NCBI RefSeq assembly: GCF_024178165.1
Contig: NZ_JAMZIE010000001.1
Location: 186,001-250,000 of the forward strand
Length of the DNA: 64,000 nucleotides
Reading direction: 5' to 3'
Source of the DNA: Halohasta salina
Lineage (GTDB): Archaea > Halobacteriota > Halobacteria > Halobacteriales > Haloferacaceae
The position numbers and the translations under genes are program-made. The notes below the pieces were generated by a model. The model did no database searches. It was not told the origin of the DNA and was given only the letters and a program-made list of their open reading frames with translations. The stretch's first letter is position 1. Every line of letters begins with the position of its first letter. Shown here piece after piece: positions 8,736-16,824 of this stretch.

Positions 8736-10444
8736 AGTGTGTACCGCTGTGCGAGTGGGATCTCCTCGGCCGGTTCACAGGTGACGTGTTCGCCGTCGAC
8801 TTCGACCTCGAAGGTTTGGGCGTCGATCTCGATGTCGTCGGGGGCGTAGTCGTTGTGCAGCATATCCGACTTGCCGACCTCCCGCGTGCCCTGAACGGGA
8901 CGGACCGTCGAGTCGAGATCGAGCTCCTCGCCGATGTCGTTCTCGTAGGCGGCCTGACTGACGAACGTCGTGCTCAGGGCGTTTTTCGCTTTGCCGACCG
9001 CGCCCATCCGCGAGCGCTGCATGACGGGCTCGCAGGTCATCAGCGAGCCGTTGGCCTCGCCCATCTCGGAGTGGACCGGGAAGCCGCCCTTGATGACGTA
9101 CTTGGGTTTGATGCCGAAGAACGCCGGCTCCCACAGCACGATGTCGGCCATCTTGCCGACCTCCAGCGAGCCGATGTAGTCGTCGATGCCCGCGACCTTC
9201 GCGGGGTTGAGGGTGTATTTGGCAACGTAGCGCTGAATCCGGCTGTTGTCCGCGCCGGTGCCCTTGTCGGCCGGCAGCGGCCCGCGCTGGGCCTTCATCT
9301 TGTGGGCGGTCTGCCACGTCCGGCAGATGACCTCGGCCATCCGCCCCATCGCCTGGGAGTCGGAGGTCATCATGCTGATCGCGCCCATGTCGTGGAGCAC
9401 GTCTTCTGCAGCGATCGTCTCCGAGCGAATCCGCGACTCGGCAAACGCCACGTCCTCGGGAACGTCCGGATTCAGGTGGTGACAGACCATCACCATATCG
9501 AGGTGTTCGTCGAACGTGTTGGTCGTGTAGGGCATCGAGGGGTTGGTCGACGACGGCAGCATGTGCTCGTGGCCGATGAGTTCGAGCACGTCGGGGGCGT
9601 GACCCCCGCCAGCGCCCTCGATGTGGAAGGTGTGGATCGTCCGGCCGTCGATGGCGTCGAAGGTGTCCTCGACGAACCCTGATTCGTTCAGGGTGTCGGT
9701 GTGGATACAGACCTGGACGTCCTCCTCGTCGGCGACCGTTAGCGCGCTGTCGATCACCGCCGGGGTCGACCCCCAGTCCTCGTGGAGCTTCAACCCGCAG
9801 GCCCCGGCTTCGATCTGCTCCATGATCGGTTCGGGCTGGCTGCTGTTGCCCTTGGCGTAGAACCCGACGTTCATCGGGTACTCCTCGGCGGCCTGGAGGA
9901 ACCGCTTGATGTTCTCGGGGCCGGGCGTACAGGTCGTCGCCCCGCCGCCGTAGCCGCCACCCATCATCGTCGTCACGCCGCTTGCGAGGGCGTGTTCGAA
10001 CAGTTCCTTGCTGTTGAAGTGAACGTGGATGTCGAACGCGCCGGGCGTCGCAATGAGGCCGTCGGCCGGCACCGCGTCGGTGCTCGGGCCGATAATCAGG
10101 TCCTCGTCGACGCCGTCCATCGTATCCGGGTTCCCGGCCTTGCCGAAGCCAGCGACTTCGCCGTTCCGGACGCCGAGATCGCCTTTCCGGACGCCGAGGA
10201 CGGGATCGATGAGGACCACGTTGCTGTAGACCCAGTCGAGGGCTCCCTCGGCCTGGGTGGTCCCCGGCTGCATGCCCATCCCGTCGCGCATCGTCTTGCC
10301 GCCGCCGAAGACCGCCTCGTCACCGTAGGTGGTGTGGTCGGTTTCGATCTCCGCGAGGAGGTTCGTGTCGCCAAGCCGAACCCGGTCGCCCTCCGTGGCG
10401 CCAAAGAGGCTCGTGTAGTTCTCCCGGGAGAGTTCGCGGCTCAT
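8732..10444 (-). CDS. ureC: Urease subunit alpha (catalytic, binuclear nickel)
   Basis: 570 residues, the standard UreC length. All active-site elements are visible: 'FDIHVHFN' (the two HxH nickel ligands), '[10 protein letters not shown]' (the lysine that is carbamylated to bridge the nickels), '[10 protein letters not shown]', '[13 protein letters not shown]', 'VCHHLNP' and the mobile-flap segment with '[18 protein letters not shown]' holding the catalytic His and Arg, then '[10 protein letters not shown]' with the Asp ligand. It hydrolyses urea to ammonia and carbamate in the cytoplasm. It overlaps both neighbours by four bases, indicating one translationally coupled unit. Confidence 0.98.
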   Translation of the reverse strand: MSRELSRENYTSLFGATEGDRVRLGDTNLLAEIETDHTTYGDEAVFGGGKTMRDGMGMQPGTTQAEGALDWVYSNVVLIDPVLGVRKGDLGVRNGEVAGFGKAGNPDTMDGVDEDLIIGPSTDAVPADGLIATPGAFDIHVHFNSKELFEHALASGVTTMMGGGYGGGATTCTPGPENIKRFLQAAEEYPMNVGFYAKGNSSQPEPIMEQIEAGACGLKLHEDWGSTPAVIDSALTVADEEDVQVCIHTDTLNESGFVEDTFDAIDGRTIHTFHIEGAGGGHAPDVLELIGHEHMLPSSTNPSMPYTTNTFDEHLDMVMVCHHLNPDVPEDVAFAESRIRSETIAAEDVLHDMGAISMMTSDSQAMGRMAEVICRTWQTAHKMKAQRGPLPADKGTGADNSRIQRYVAKYTLNPAKVAGIDDYIGSLEVGKMADIVLWEPAFFGIKPKYVIKGGFPVHSEMGEANGSLMTCEPVMQRSRMGAVGKAKNALSTTFVSQAAYENDIGEELDLDSTVRPVQGTREVGKSDMLHNDYAPDDIEIDAQTFEVEVDGEHVTCEPAEEIPLAQRYTL

Positions 10445-10824
10445 TCGTCGACCCCCAGATACCCCGCTTCGGCAGCGCGTTCAAGCGCTGCCTCCTTTAC
10501 CTCCTCGTCGTCGAGTGGGCCGTCGACCAGCCCACCCATCCCCTTCATGATCCGGTTGCCGCCGAAGGCCACGAGGTCGACGTCCTCCTCACAGCCGGGC
10601 TCGAACCGGATCGCCGTCCCCGCAGGGATGTCCAGCCGCATCCCGTAGGCGGTTTCGCGGTCGAAATCGAGGGCCGGATTGCACTCGAAGAAGTGGAAAT
10701 GCGAGCCGACCTGCGACGGTCGATCCCCGGTGTTCTCGACGGTGACCGCCGCAGTCTCGCGGTCGGCGTTGATCACGACCGGTTCGTCGTCGGTCAACAG
10801 TTCTCCCGGAACGAGGTCACTCAT
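10441..10824 (-). CDS. ureB: Urease subunit beta; first gene of the urease operon
   Basis: 127 residues. Family features are '[20 protein letters not shown]' at the N-terminus, '[21 protein letters not shown]' (the 'VxNTGDRPIQVGSHxHFxExN' hallmark) and '[17 protein letters not shown]'. It is a structural subunit of urease. As the first gene of the seven-gene operon its upstream region (10825-10985) should hold the promoter; that DNA is clearly more AT-rich than its surroundings. Confidence 0.97.
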   Translation of the reverse strand: MSDLVPGELLTDDEPVVINADRETAAVTVENTGDRPSQVGSHFHFFECNPALDFDRETAYGMRLDIPAGTAIRFEPGCEEDVDLVAFGGNRIMKGMGGLVDGPLDDEEVKEAALERAAEAGYLGVDE

Positions 10825-10857
10825 CGGCGACCACCATCCGTAGTCCCTGTGCCGCTA

Positions 10858-10874
10858 TTGATCAGTTGTATCAA
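10858..10874 (-). promoter_or_regulatory. Inverted repeat upstream of ureB
   Basis: TTGAT, 7 bases, ATCAA: a perfect 5-bp inverted repeat lying 34-50 bases before the ureB start, inside an AT-rich gap (10840-10985) between the urease operon and nikO. It could be an operator, or just part of the promoter. It does not resemble the candidate NikR site at 13661. The arms are short, so chance is possible. Confidence 0.25.
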
Positions 10875-11050
10875 CATAACACGCTCTGATTTGTATAACG
10901 TAAATAAAGTCCTTTCTTTCAGCGTAAATCTGACATTCTAATCGGACAGATGGTAAATTATTAGCAATGAAGCGGACTTGAATTGACTATTTGTCCACTC
11001 GAAGACCGTCGGAAAGGAGTGTGGTGCGAATCCGGCGTCGACAGTCGTCG

Positions 11051-11911
11051 TTAGCGCTGGTCAAGTCGACGGCGAGCTTCCTCGACCGTCAGTGGCACGG
11101 GCTCGTCGCCCTCGAACAGCCGGACGACCTGCGGTGGGCGGAGGTTGCAGTCGGCCAGCAGTTCGGTATCGGTGAGGATCTCCCGGGTCGACCCCGAGGC
11201 GACGACCGAGCCGGTGGCATCGAGTAGCAGCACCCGGTCGGCGAGATGGGGCAACAGTTCGGTGTCGGGCGTCGAGGTGACGAGCGTGACATCGTCTGCC
11301 GAGAGTTCGCCGAGCAGGTCGAGGATCTCGCCGCGGTTGGCCGCGTCGACGTTGCTCAGCGGCTCGTCGAGCAGGAGGACGTCGGGTTCGACGGTCAGCG
11401 CGCTGGCGAGTGCCGCCCGTCGCTGTTCGCCGCCGCTGAGGCGGAACGGCGGCTTCGAAAGGAGTTCAGTCAGCCCGAGGCGCTCGGCGACTGCTTCGAT
11501 TCGACGGTCGACACGCTGCTGTGGTACGTCCTGCTGGGTCGGCCCGTAGGCGAGGTCCTCCCTGACGGTCGGATTGAACAGGTAGTCGGCGGGGTTCTGG
11601 GTGAGCACGCTGAGCCGGTCGCGGATCGAATCGGCGTCAGTCGTCGACCCGAAGTAGCTGACCGACCCCGCGTCGGGCTCGATCAGTCCGCCGAGCAGTT
11701 GGAGCAACGTGGACTTGCCAGCGCCGTTCGGACCCAAGAGTGCGACCCGCTCGCCCTGTTCGATCCGGACGTCGACGCCGTCGAGTGCGGTGGTTCCATC
11801 GGGATAGCTGTAGCGCAGCCCCGTCGCCTCGATGACGGGAGCGGCGTCGACAGCGGCGGCGGTGTCGGCTATCGGATCGGCGGTGGCATCGCCGTCAACG
11901 CCATCGGTCAT
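11051..11911 (-). CDS. nikO: Nickel/cobalt ECF transporter ATPase (NikO/CbiO)
   Basis: 286 residues from the ATG at 11911, which overlaps the nikQ stop. Walker A is 'GPNGAGKSTLLQLL', the signature is 'LSGGEQRRAALASAL', Walker B is 'DVLLLDEPLSNVD', and the Q-loop is 'LTQNPADYLFNPTV', which is typical of the EcfA/CbiO group. It powers the membrane complex NikMNQ. The ~30 residues before 'VIEATGLRYSYPDG' are a low-complexity acidic extension. Placement next to urease and nikR argues for nickel rather than cobalt as the cargo, but sequence alone does not prove this. Confidence 0.88.
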   Translation of the reverse strand: MTDGVDGDATADPIADTAAAVDAAPVIEATGLRYSYPDGTTALDGVDVRIEQGERVALLGPNGAGKSTLLQLLGGLIEPDAGSVSYFGSTTDADSIRDRLSVLTQNPADYLFNPTVREDLAYGPTQQDVPQQRVDRRIEAVAERLGLTELLSKPPFRLSGGEQRRAALASALTVEPDVLLLDEPLSNVDAANRGEILDLLGELSADDVTLVTSTPDTELLPHLADRVLLLDATGSVVASGSTREILTDTELLADCNLRPPQVVRLFEGDEPVPLTVEEARRRLDQR

Positions 11912-12699
11912 GCGATGATCACACCGACGACGGTTGTGAGGACGACCAGCCCGAAGGCGAGGTCGGCCCGGCCGAACCCGGCGGCAGGCCGGTGTGTGGT
12001 CCCTCCGGTCCCCCCACGGGCGCGGGCGGCCCGCCCGACGCGTTCGCCGCGTTCGAGGCTCCGCAGCAGGAACGTCCCGATGAAGTTCCCCGAATCCCGC
12101 CACGTCCGCCGGAGGTCGGGGTCGGTCAGCGTTCGACTCCGGCGGGCCCGGACCATCCGTTCGAGTTCGGCGAAAAACACGAGCAAATACCGGTAGGTGA
12201 TCGCCAACAGGAAAACGGCGAGCCGCGGCACGCGGAGTCGGTCGAACCCCGCCAACAGCGTCGAAAACCGGGTCGTCAACAGCAGCAACGATAGAAAACC
12301 GACGCAGGCAGCCACCCGGACGGTGAACGTCACGACGTAGTCGACGCCCTCGACCGACAGCGGCAGGGCTGCGAACCGTGGGCCCTCCATCAGAACCGCC
12401 TGCGGCGCGACGACAACGGCAGCGACCAGCGGCGGTCCACTGAGTCGACCGAGGAACGTTCGGGCCGGGATGCGGGAGGCCGCCGCCAGACACCCCGCGA
12501 GGCCGACCAAGAGGCCGACAACCCACAGCTCCCGCTGGACGACTGTGACCGCGACCAGCAGCACGATCCCCACGAGCTTCAGACTCGGCGTCACCGCCTG
12601 CAGAAAGCCGTTCCGAGTCGGGAGCTCCTCGGTCAGGAGGAACCACTGGGCACGGGCCGCGATCCCCGCGACGGTTCGGTCGAGCAGATCACTCCGCAT
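11908..12699 (-). CDS. nikQ: Nickel/cobalt ECF transporter transmembrane protein (NikQ/CbiQ)
   Basis: 263 residues with about six hydrophobic segments ('LKLVGIVLLVAVTVVQ', 'WVVGLLVGLAGCLAAA', 'PPLVAAVVVAPQAVLM', 'VAACVGFLSLLLL', and a C-terminal 'LAFGLVVLTTVVGVIIA'). The EcfT-family cytoplasmic region 'LFFAELERMVRARRSRTL' and the later 'VGRAARARGG' carry the Ala-Arg coupling motifs that contact the ATPases. It starts 11 bases inside the end of nikN and overlaps nikO. CbiQ and NikQ are not distinguishable by eye; the name follows the urease context. Confidence 0.88.
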   Translation of the reverse strand: MRSDLLDRTVAGIAARAQWFLLTEELPTRNGFLQAVTPSLKLVGIVLLVAVTVVQRELWVVGLLVGLAGCLAAASRIPARTFLGRLSGPPLVAAVVVAPQAVLMEGPRFAALPLSVEGVDYVVTFTVRVAACVGFLSLLLLTTRFSTLLAGFDRLRVPRLAVFLLAITYRYLLVFFAELERMVRARRSRTLTDPDLRRTWRDSGNFIGTFLLRSLERGERVGRAARARGGTGGTTHRPAAGFGRADLAFGLVVLTTVVGVIIA

Positions 12700-12997
12700 T
12701 CGGTTCGGAGCCGAGTAGTCGACCGATTCCCAGCGCGACGATGAGCGTCAGTGCCGTTCCGACGACCGCCGAAACGAAGGTGCCGGTCGCCGCACCGAGG
12801 CCCGCCACACTGTAGTCGGGGAGAAGGGCGATTCCAACGGCTTCGGCGCTGTCGACCGCACCTGTTGCTTCGGCCGCGTTTTCGAGGGGTTCGGCGTAGC
12901 CGACCGCCCCGGCCGCCCACCCGAAGACGGGCGCGAGCAGCGTCAGGACGACCAAAGCTGCCAACGCACGCGGCAGCCAGTCGGGGAGATGGCTCAC
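12689..12997 (-). CDS. nikN: PDGLE-domain small subunit of the nickel transporter (NikN type)
   Basis: 102 residues: an N-terminal hydrophobic helix, an external loop with 'AVGIALLPDYSVAGLG' (a PDGLE-like motif), and a C-terminal helix. In nickel and cobalt ECF systems this domain is either fused to the C-terminus of the M component or, as here, separate between M and Q. It is needed for metal loading of the M protein. It overlaps nikM by four bases. Confidence 0.8.
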   Translation of the reverse strand: MSHLPDWLPRALAALVVLTLLAPVFGWAAGAVGYAEPLENAAEATGAVDSAEAVGIALLPDYSVAGLGAATGTFVSAVVGTALTLIVALGIGRLLGSEPNAE

Positions 12998-13635
12998 GAG
13001 AGGCTCACCTCCGCGTCAGCGGTCGGTCGGAGATCGGGCCGCGCGTCGGCGAGGTATCGGTAGACAACTGCCGTAATGCCACCCTCGATCAGTCCGAGGA
13101 CGAGGTGGCCGACGCCCATGATCGACAGCGTCGTCAGCAGTTGGTACTCGAAGGCCGACGAGAAACCGAGTTGGAGCCCAGCGGTCAGCGCGCCCGCGGT
13201 GATCCCCAGCCAGCCCGCCGCGAAGGCCGCCCGGAACTCGCCGTAGGGTGCCAGCAGGCGATAGATCCCGTAGCCGACGTACACCTCGACGATGGCCATA
13301 TTGAACACGTTTGCCCCGAGGACCACGAGCCCGCCGTCGCCGAACACCAGTGCCTGAATCGTCACGACGGTCGCCACACACAGCGCGCCGAGGTGGGGTC
13401 CGAGCAGGATGGCCGCAAAGGCCCCACCGACAAAGTGGGCGCTCGTTCCGCCGGGAATAGGCCAGTTGAGCATCTGTGCAGCGAAGATCCCCGCCGCAAC
13501 CACACCCAACAGCGGAGCGCGGCTCTCGGGGACCTCCCGACCGACGCGGCGGGCGGCGAGAGCTAGAATCGCCACCGACAGCACGCCGAACAGCACGGCA
13601 ATCGTTATGTCGACGTATCCGTCCGGAATATGCAT
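12994..13635 (-). CDS. nikM: Nickel/cobalt ECF transporter substrate-binding membrane protein (NikM/CbiM)
   Basis: 213 residues beginning 'MHIPDGYVD', the invariant CbiM/NikM N-terminus whose His2 coordinates the metal after Met removal. Further family features are 'MLNWPIPGGTSAHFVGGAFAAILLGP' with its conserved His, and about seven membrane helices. First gene of nikM-N-Q-O. The start codon is 26 bases from the inverted repeat at 13661-13688, whose 'TATTAT' (minus strand) sits where a leaderless promoter's TATA box should be, suggesting direct repression. Confidence 0.92.
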   Translation of the reverse strand: MHIPDGYVDITIAVLFGVLSVAILALAARRVGREVPESRAPLLGVVAAGIFAAQMLNWPIPGGTSAHFVGGAFAAILLGPHLGALCVATVVTIQALVFGDGGLVVLGANVFNMAIVEVYVGYGIYRLLAPYGEFRAAFAAGWLGITAGALTAGLQLGFSSAFEYQLLTTLSIMGVGHLVLGLIEGGITAVVYRYLADARPDLRPTADAEVSLS

Positions 13636-13660
13636 ACCTGCGGTATATTTCGACCGACGG

Positions 13661-13688
13661 ATAATACTTTGGTATCGTGCAGTATTAT
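13661..13688. promoter_or_regulatory. Candidate NikR operator between nikM and nikR
   Basis: ATAATACT, 12 bases, AGTATTAT: a perfect 8-bp inverted repeat with 20 bases between half-site starts, in the 101-base divergent gap. NikR proteins bind two well-separated palindromic half-sites as tetramers. On the minus strand the proximal arm reads TATTAT at about -26 to -31 from the nikM start, so binding would cover the promoter. A separate 'catacata' TATA-like box for nikR lies at 13703-13710, so the site would sit just upstream of the nikR promoter. Seen directly; assignment to NikR is inference from position and symmetry. Confidence 0.65.
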
Positions 13689-13736
13689 TGGCCCGAAGCA
13701 GCCATACATATGTGTCTCCCGTAAATTGATGGACGT

Positions 13737-14153
13737 ATGACTGACGACATCGGGCGAATCAGCCTCACGCTGCCCTCGGAGATGATCGGCCGCCTCGACG
13801 GCATCGTCGACGACTGGGAGTACGACAGCCGCTCGGAGGCGGTGCGAGACTCCCTGCGGGACTTCTTCGGGACCTACGAGTGGGAGACCGGCGGCGATGG
13901 TCCGTTTCACGGCACCATCGTCGTCGTCCACGACCACCACGTCGACGGACTGGCCGACGACCTCCAGACGATCCAGCACGAGATGGCCGATGTGATCACG
14001 TCGGTCCAACACATCCACCTCTCCCAAGACACCTGTATGGAGACGCTAGTCGTCACCGGCCCCGGCAGCGAGATTACCGACCTCGCAAACCGGCTGCGGG
14101 CGCTCAGCGGCGTCCAACAGGTCAAAGCCATCGTCGTCGACGAACAGCACTGA
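13737..14153 (+). CDS. nikR: Nickel-responsive ribbon-helix-helix regulator NikR
   Basis: 138 residues. The N-terminal ribbon-helix-helix 'GRISLTLPSEMIGRLDGIV' is followed by an ACT-like C-terminal domain with His81, His92, His94 and Cys100. Their spacing (11, 2, 6) equals that of the high-affinity nickel ligands of E. coli NikR (H76, H87, H89, C95). Predicted to repress nikMNQO when nickel is plentiful. The start sits ~27-34 bases after 'catacata', compatible with a leaderless mRNA. Divergent from nikM, adjacent to the urea transporter. Confidence 0.93.
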   Translation: MTDDIGRISLTLPSEMIGRLDGIVDDWEYDSRSEAVRDSLRDFFGTYEWETGGDGPFHGTIVVVHDHHVDGLADDLQTIQHEMADVITSVQHIHLSQDTCMETLVVTGPGSEITDLANRLRALSGVQQVKAIVVDEQH

Positions 14154-14586
14154 CTACCACCTCAACGGGGGTCGACGAGTCCAGCGCGCGAGACCACCGT
14201 GTGTTCCGAGTCGGTGGTCGAACCGGTAACTGTAGCCGCTTTCATCGTTCGGTAGACGCGAGACTGTAAATGTATCTACACTGACAGAAAAACGACAGAT
14301 GCGTCTCATATCTATATATTCAAAACTACTCGGATATAAGTATACGTATATTCGATTTTCAGTCGACAAAAACACAGTAAAACGCAATTTATTGAATATA
14401 TAAGGACATACAAATACCTCACATCCCCCTACGAGAATATATTTTGTTGTACAAATCTGACTGAAAACATTTATATGTGACAGCCATGTGCACCGTTCTG
14501 TCGAATATGAGTAGACAAACGACGTCAAAACGAACTGACCAAGCCGAATATGCACACAATTTTGCTGTTACTGTTAGTGATCGTCA
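14154..14586 (+). promoter_or_regulatory. AT-rich regulatory region and leader upstream of urtA
   Basis: 433 bases with no convincing conventional gene and strikingly AT-rich from about 14270. It contains several TATA-like or palindromic pieces: 'TATACGTATA' (14341-14350, a perfect palindrome), 'gaatatataagg' near 14395 and 'gaatatattttg' near 14432. The best-placed TATA box for urtA is 'TTATAT' at 14471-14476, predicting a transcript start near 14500 and a leader of ~85 bases. That leader holds the short frame 14507-14590. Nitrogen- or nickel-dependent control of urtABCDE probably acts here; no known operator is recognisable to me. Confidence 0.55.
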
Positions 14587-14590
14587 ATGA
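14507..14590 (+). CDS. Possible 27-residue leader peptide overlapping urtA
   Basis: ATG at 14507 opens a 28-codon frame ending in a TGA (14588-14590) that overlaps the urtA ATG (14587) as ATGA. The product would be a small basic peptide beginning 'MSRQTTSKRTDQAEY'. The ATG is 31-36 bases after the TATA box at 14471-14476, so it would be the first start codon on the mRNA. The ATGA overlap is the same arrangement used for coupling inside this operon and the ure operon. Against it: codons near the end (gct gtt act gtt agt gat) are AT-rich, unlike genuine genes here. Confidence 0.35.
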   Translation: MSRQTTSKRTDQAEYAHNFAVTVSDRQ

Positions 14591-15867
14591 ACCCTGATCG
14601 TCTCTCTCGACGCTCGGTTCTGGCGGCAGCTGGGACCGGACTCGGTGTCTCGGTTGCGGGCTGTTCTGGCGGCGGCGGTAGCAGCTCCGAAAGTGACACG
14701 ATCAAGATCGGCGTGCTCGAGGATCGTTCGGGCAACTTCTCGCTGGTCGGCACGCCGAAGTGGCGTGCCAGCAAGCTCGCTATCGAGGAGATCAACGAGA
14801 ACGGCGGGATCATGGGCAAACAGATCGAGCTGTTCGATCCGGACCCCCAGTCCGACAACCAACGCTACCAGCAGCTCACCGAGCGGCTCATCCAGCAGGA
14901 AGAGGTCGACGCGCTGTGGGCGGGCTACTCCTCGGCGACCCGCGAGGCGATCCGCCCGATCATCGATCGGGAGGACCAACTGTACTTCTACACGACCCAG
15001 TACGAGGGCGGCGTCGCCGATGAGAACGTCTTCTGTATGGGGCCGACCGCACGCCAGCAGCTCGGCAGCGTCGTCCCCTACATGATCGAGAACTTCGGGA
15101 CCGACATTTACACGATCGCGGCCGACTACAACTTCGGCCAGCTGTCGGCCGACTGGGTGAAGGTCATCGCCCAGGAGAACGGTGCCTCGGTCAACAACGA
15201 GGAGTTCATTCCGCTATCGAACCAGAACTTCGGGTCGACGATCAGCAATATCCAGGAGGCCGATCCGGACTTCGTGATGGCGATCCTCGTCGGCAACAAC
15301 CACTCGTCGTTCTGGAACCAGCGAACCTCCGCGGGCCTCGACATTCCGATGGGCACCTCGACCGTGATGGCCCAGGGCTACCAGCACAAACGCCTCGATG
15401 CACCCGCTCTCAAAGACGTCTACGGCGGGTTCAATTACATGGAAGAGATCCCGACCGAGCGCAACGAGGATTACGTCAGTCGATACTACGACCGCTGGCC
15501 GGACGCCGGCTACGCCAACGAGGAGTCGGTCAACAACTACTTCTCGATCTACATGTACAAGGAGGCCGTCGAGGAGGCCGGCACGACCGATCAGAAGGCC
15601 GTTCGGGATGTCCTCGAAAGTGGCATGGAGATTACCGGCGACAAATCCCCGGAAGGCGACATCAGCCACCAGGGACCGGTTCACCACATGACACACAACA
15701 TGCGTGTGATGAAGTGTGACGCCGAGCACAACATCACCGTCGAGGACGAACGGCGGATTCCCGAGCAGTTCCTCTCGGAGACCGTCGGCATCGATCTCTC
15801 AGGCAAAGACGACGGGATGGAGAAACAGTTCACGCCGACCGATTACTACGACGCAGCAGGAGAGTAA
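14587..15867 (+). CDS. urtA: Urea ABC transporter substrate-binding lipoprotein UrtA
   Basis: 426 residues. A twin-arginine signal with a lipobox ('SRRSVLAAAGTGLGVSVAGC') predicts Tat export and lipid anchoring, followed by a Ser/Gly linker. The body is a type I periplasmic-binding fold: 'IKIGVLEDRSGNFSLVGTPK', 'ELFDPDPQSDNQRYQQLTERLI', 'ALWAGYSSATREAIRPIIDR' and 'YTTQYEGGVADENVF', which are typical of UrtA/AmiC/FmdD urea- and amide-binding proteins. First gene of urtABCDE. No other substrate is suggested by the adjacent urease and nickel genes. Confidence 0.93.
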   Translation: MNPDRLSRRSVLAAAGTGLGVSVAGCSGGGGSSSESDTIKIGVLEDRSGNFSLVGTPKWRASKLAIEEINENGGIMGKQIELFDPDPQSDNQRYQQLTERLIQQEEVDALWAGYSSATREAIRPIIDREDQLYFYTTQYEGGVADENVFCMGPTARQQLGSVVPYMIENFGTDIYTIAADYNFGQLSADWVKVIAQENGASVNNEEFIPLSNQNFGSTISNIQEADPDFVMAILVGNNHSSFWNQRTSAGLDIPMGTSTVMAQGYQHKRLDAPALKDVYGGFNYMEEIPTERNEDYVSRYYDRWPDAGYANEESVNNYFSIYMYKEAVEEAGTTDQKAVRDVLESGMEITGDKSPEGDISHQGPVHHMTHNMRVMKCDAEHNITVEDERRIPEQFLSETVGIDLSGKDDGMEKQFTPTDYYDAAGE

Positions 15868-15870
15868 CTG

Positions 15871-16824
15871 ATGACATCGGGCCTCGGCGCAACCGGCACG
15901 CCCACCCCTCTCGTCATCGGCGACGTGTTGGGGGCGCTCGACAGCATCGGCGTTCCGGTCCCACAGCTCCTGCAGATGGCCGATAGCATCGCGTTCATCA
16001 TCCTCGCGGCGATCGGACTGACGATCATCTTCGGGATGATGGGCGTGATCAACCTCGCTCACGGCGAGTTCATCATGATGGGTGCCTATATCACGACGCT
16101 GTCGGTCAACGTCGTGGGGCTGCCGCTCCCGGCTGCGATGGTACTCGGCGCGCTCGGCACCGCAGCCTTCGGCGCAATCATCGAACGCACAATCGTCAGA
16201 CAGCTCTACGGTCGACTGCTGGACTCGATGATCGTCACCTTCGGTCTGGGACTGATCTTGACGCAGGGAACCCGGATCATCTTCGGCAACTCCCTGCAGT
16301 CGATCGGCACCCCCTTCGGCAACGTTCCGGGGTACACCTATTCGGGGTACCGCGTGCTGCTGTTGTTCGCAGCGATCGCCGTCCTCATCGGTGCCTACCT
16401 CGTGTTCACTCGCACCGAGTTCGGGATTCGCGCGCGAGCGACGATCCAGGACCCCGAGACCGCCCGCGCGATGGGCGTCGACACCGACCGGATGTACACC
16501 GTCACCTTCGCCATCGGCTCCGGCCTCGCCGGGCTGACCGGCGCGCTGTACGCGCCCTCGGCGACGATCGTCCCCAGTATGGGACAGGCGTTCCTCGTCG
16601 AGTCGTTCGTGACGGTCGTCACCGGTGGGTCGACGGTGTTGCTCGGCACGACGCTGGCCGGTGGCGTCCTCGGCACGATCGACGCGATCTTCTCGAACCT
16701 CTACGGAAACTTCATCGGGCAGATCGCGTTGCTCGTTACAGCCATCATCGTCATCCGACTGCTGCCGGATGGACTGACCGGCCTCGCAAACACAATCCGT
16801 GACAAGCTGGGTGAACGCCAATGA
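15871..16824 (+). CDS. urtB: Urea ABC transporter permease UrtB
   Basis: 317 residues with eight or more membrane helices. 'INLAHGEFIMMGAYI' and 'GIRARATIQDPETARAMGVDTDRMYTVTFAIGSGLAGLTGAL' match the LivH-type permease family; the latter contains the cytoplasmic coupling (EAA-like) loop. Two-base gap after the urtA stop, and the end overlaps urtC by four bases. Forms the membrane channel with UrtC. Confidence 0.93.
   Translation: MTSGLGATGTPTPLVIGDVLGALDSIGVPVPQLLQMADSIAFIILAAIGLTIIFGMMGVINLAHGEFIMMGAYITTLSVNVVGLPLPAAMVLGALGTAAFGAIIERTIVRQLYGRLLDSMIVTFGLGLILTQGTRIIFGNSLQSIGTPFGNVPGYTYSGYRVLLLFAAIAVLIGAYLVFTRTEFGIRARATIQDPETARAMGVDTDRMYTVTFAIGSGLAGLTGALYAPSATIVPSMGQAFLVESFVTVVTGGSTVLLGTTLAGGVLGTIDAIFSNLYGNFIGQIALLVTAIIVIRLLPDGLTGLANTIRDKLGERQ

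Noticed and set aside
11051-13635. Calling the ECF transporter cobalt-specific (cbiMNQO)
   Set aside because: No cobalamin genes are nearby, whereas urease and nikR are adjacent; nickel is the more economical reading, though not proven.
14154-14555. 133-codon minus-strand frame in the AT-rich region before urtA
   Set aside because: Its Tyr/Phe/Ser/Val-rich composition reflects AT-rich DNA, unlike any real protein here; no motif and it would run through the urtA promoter.
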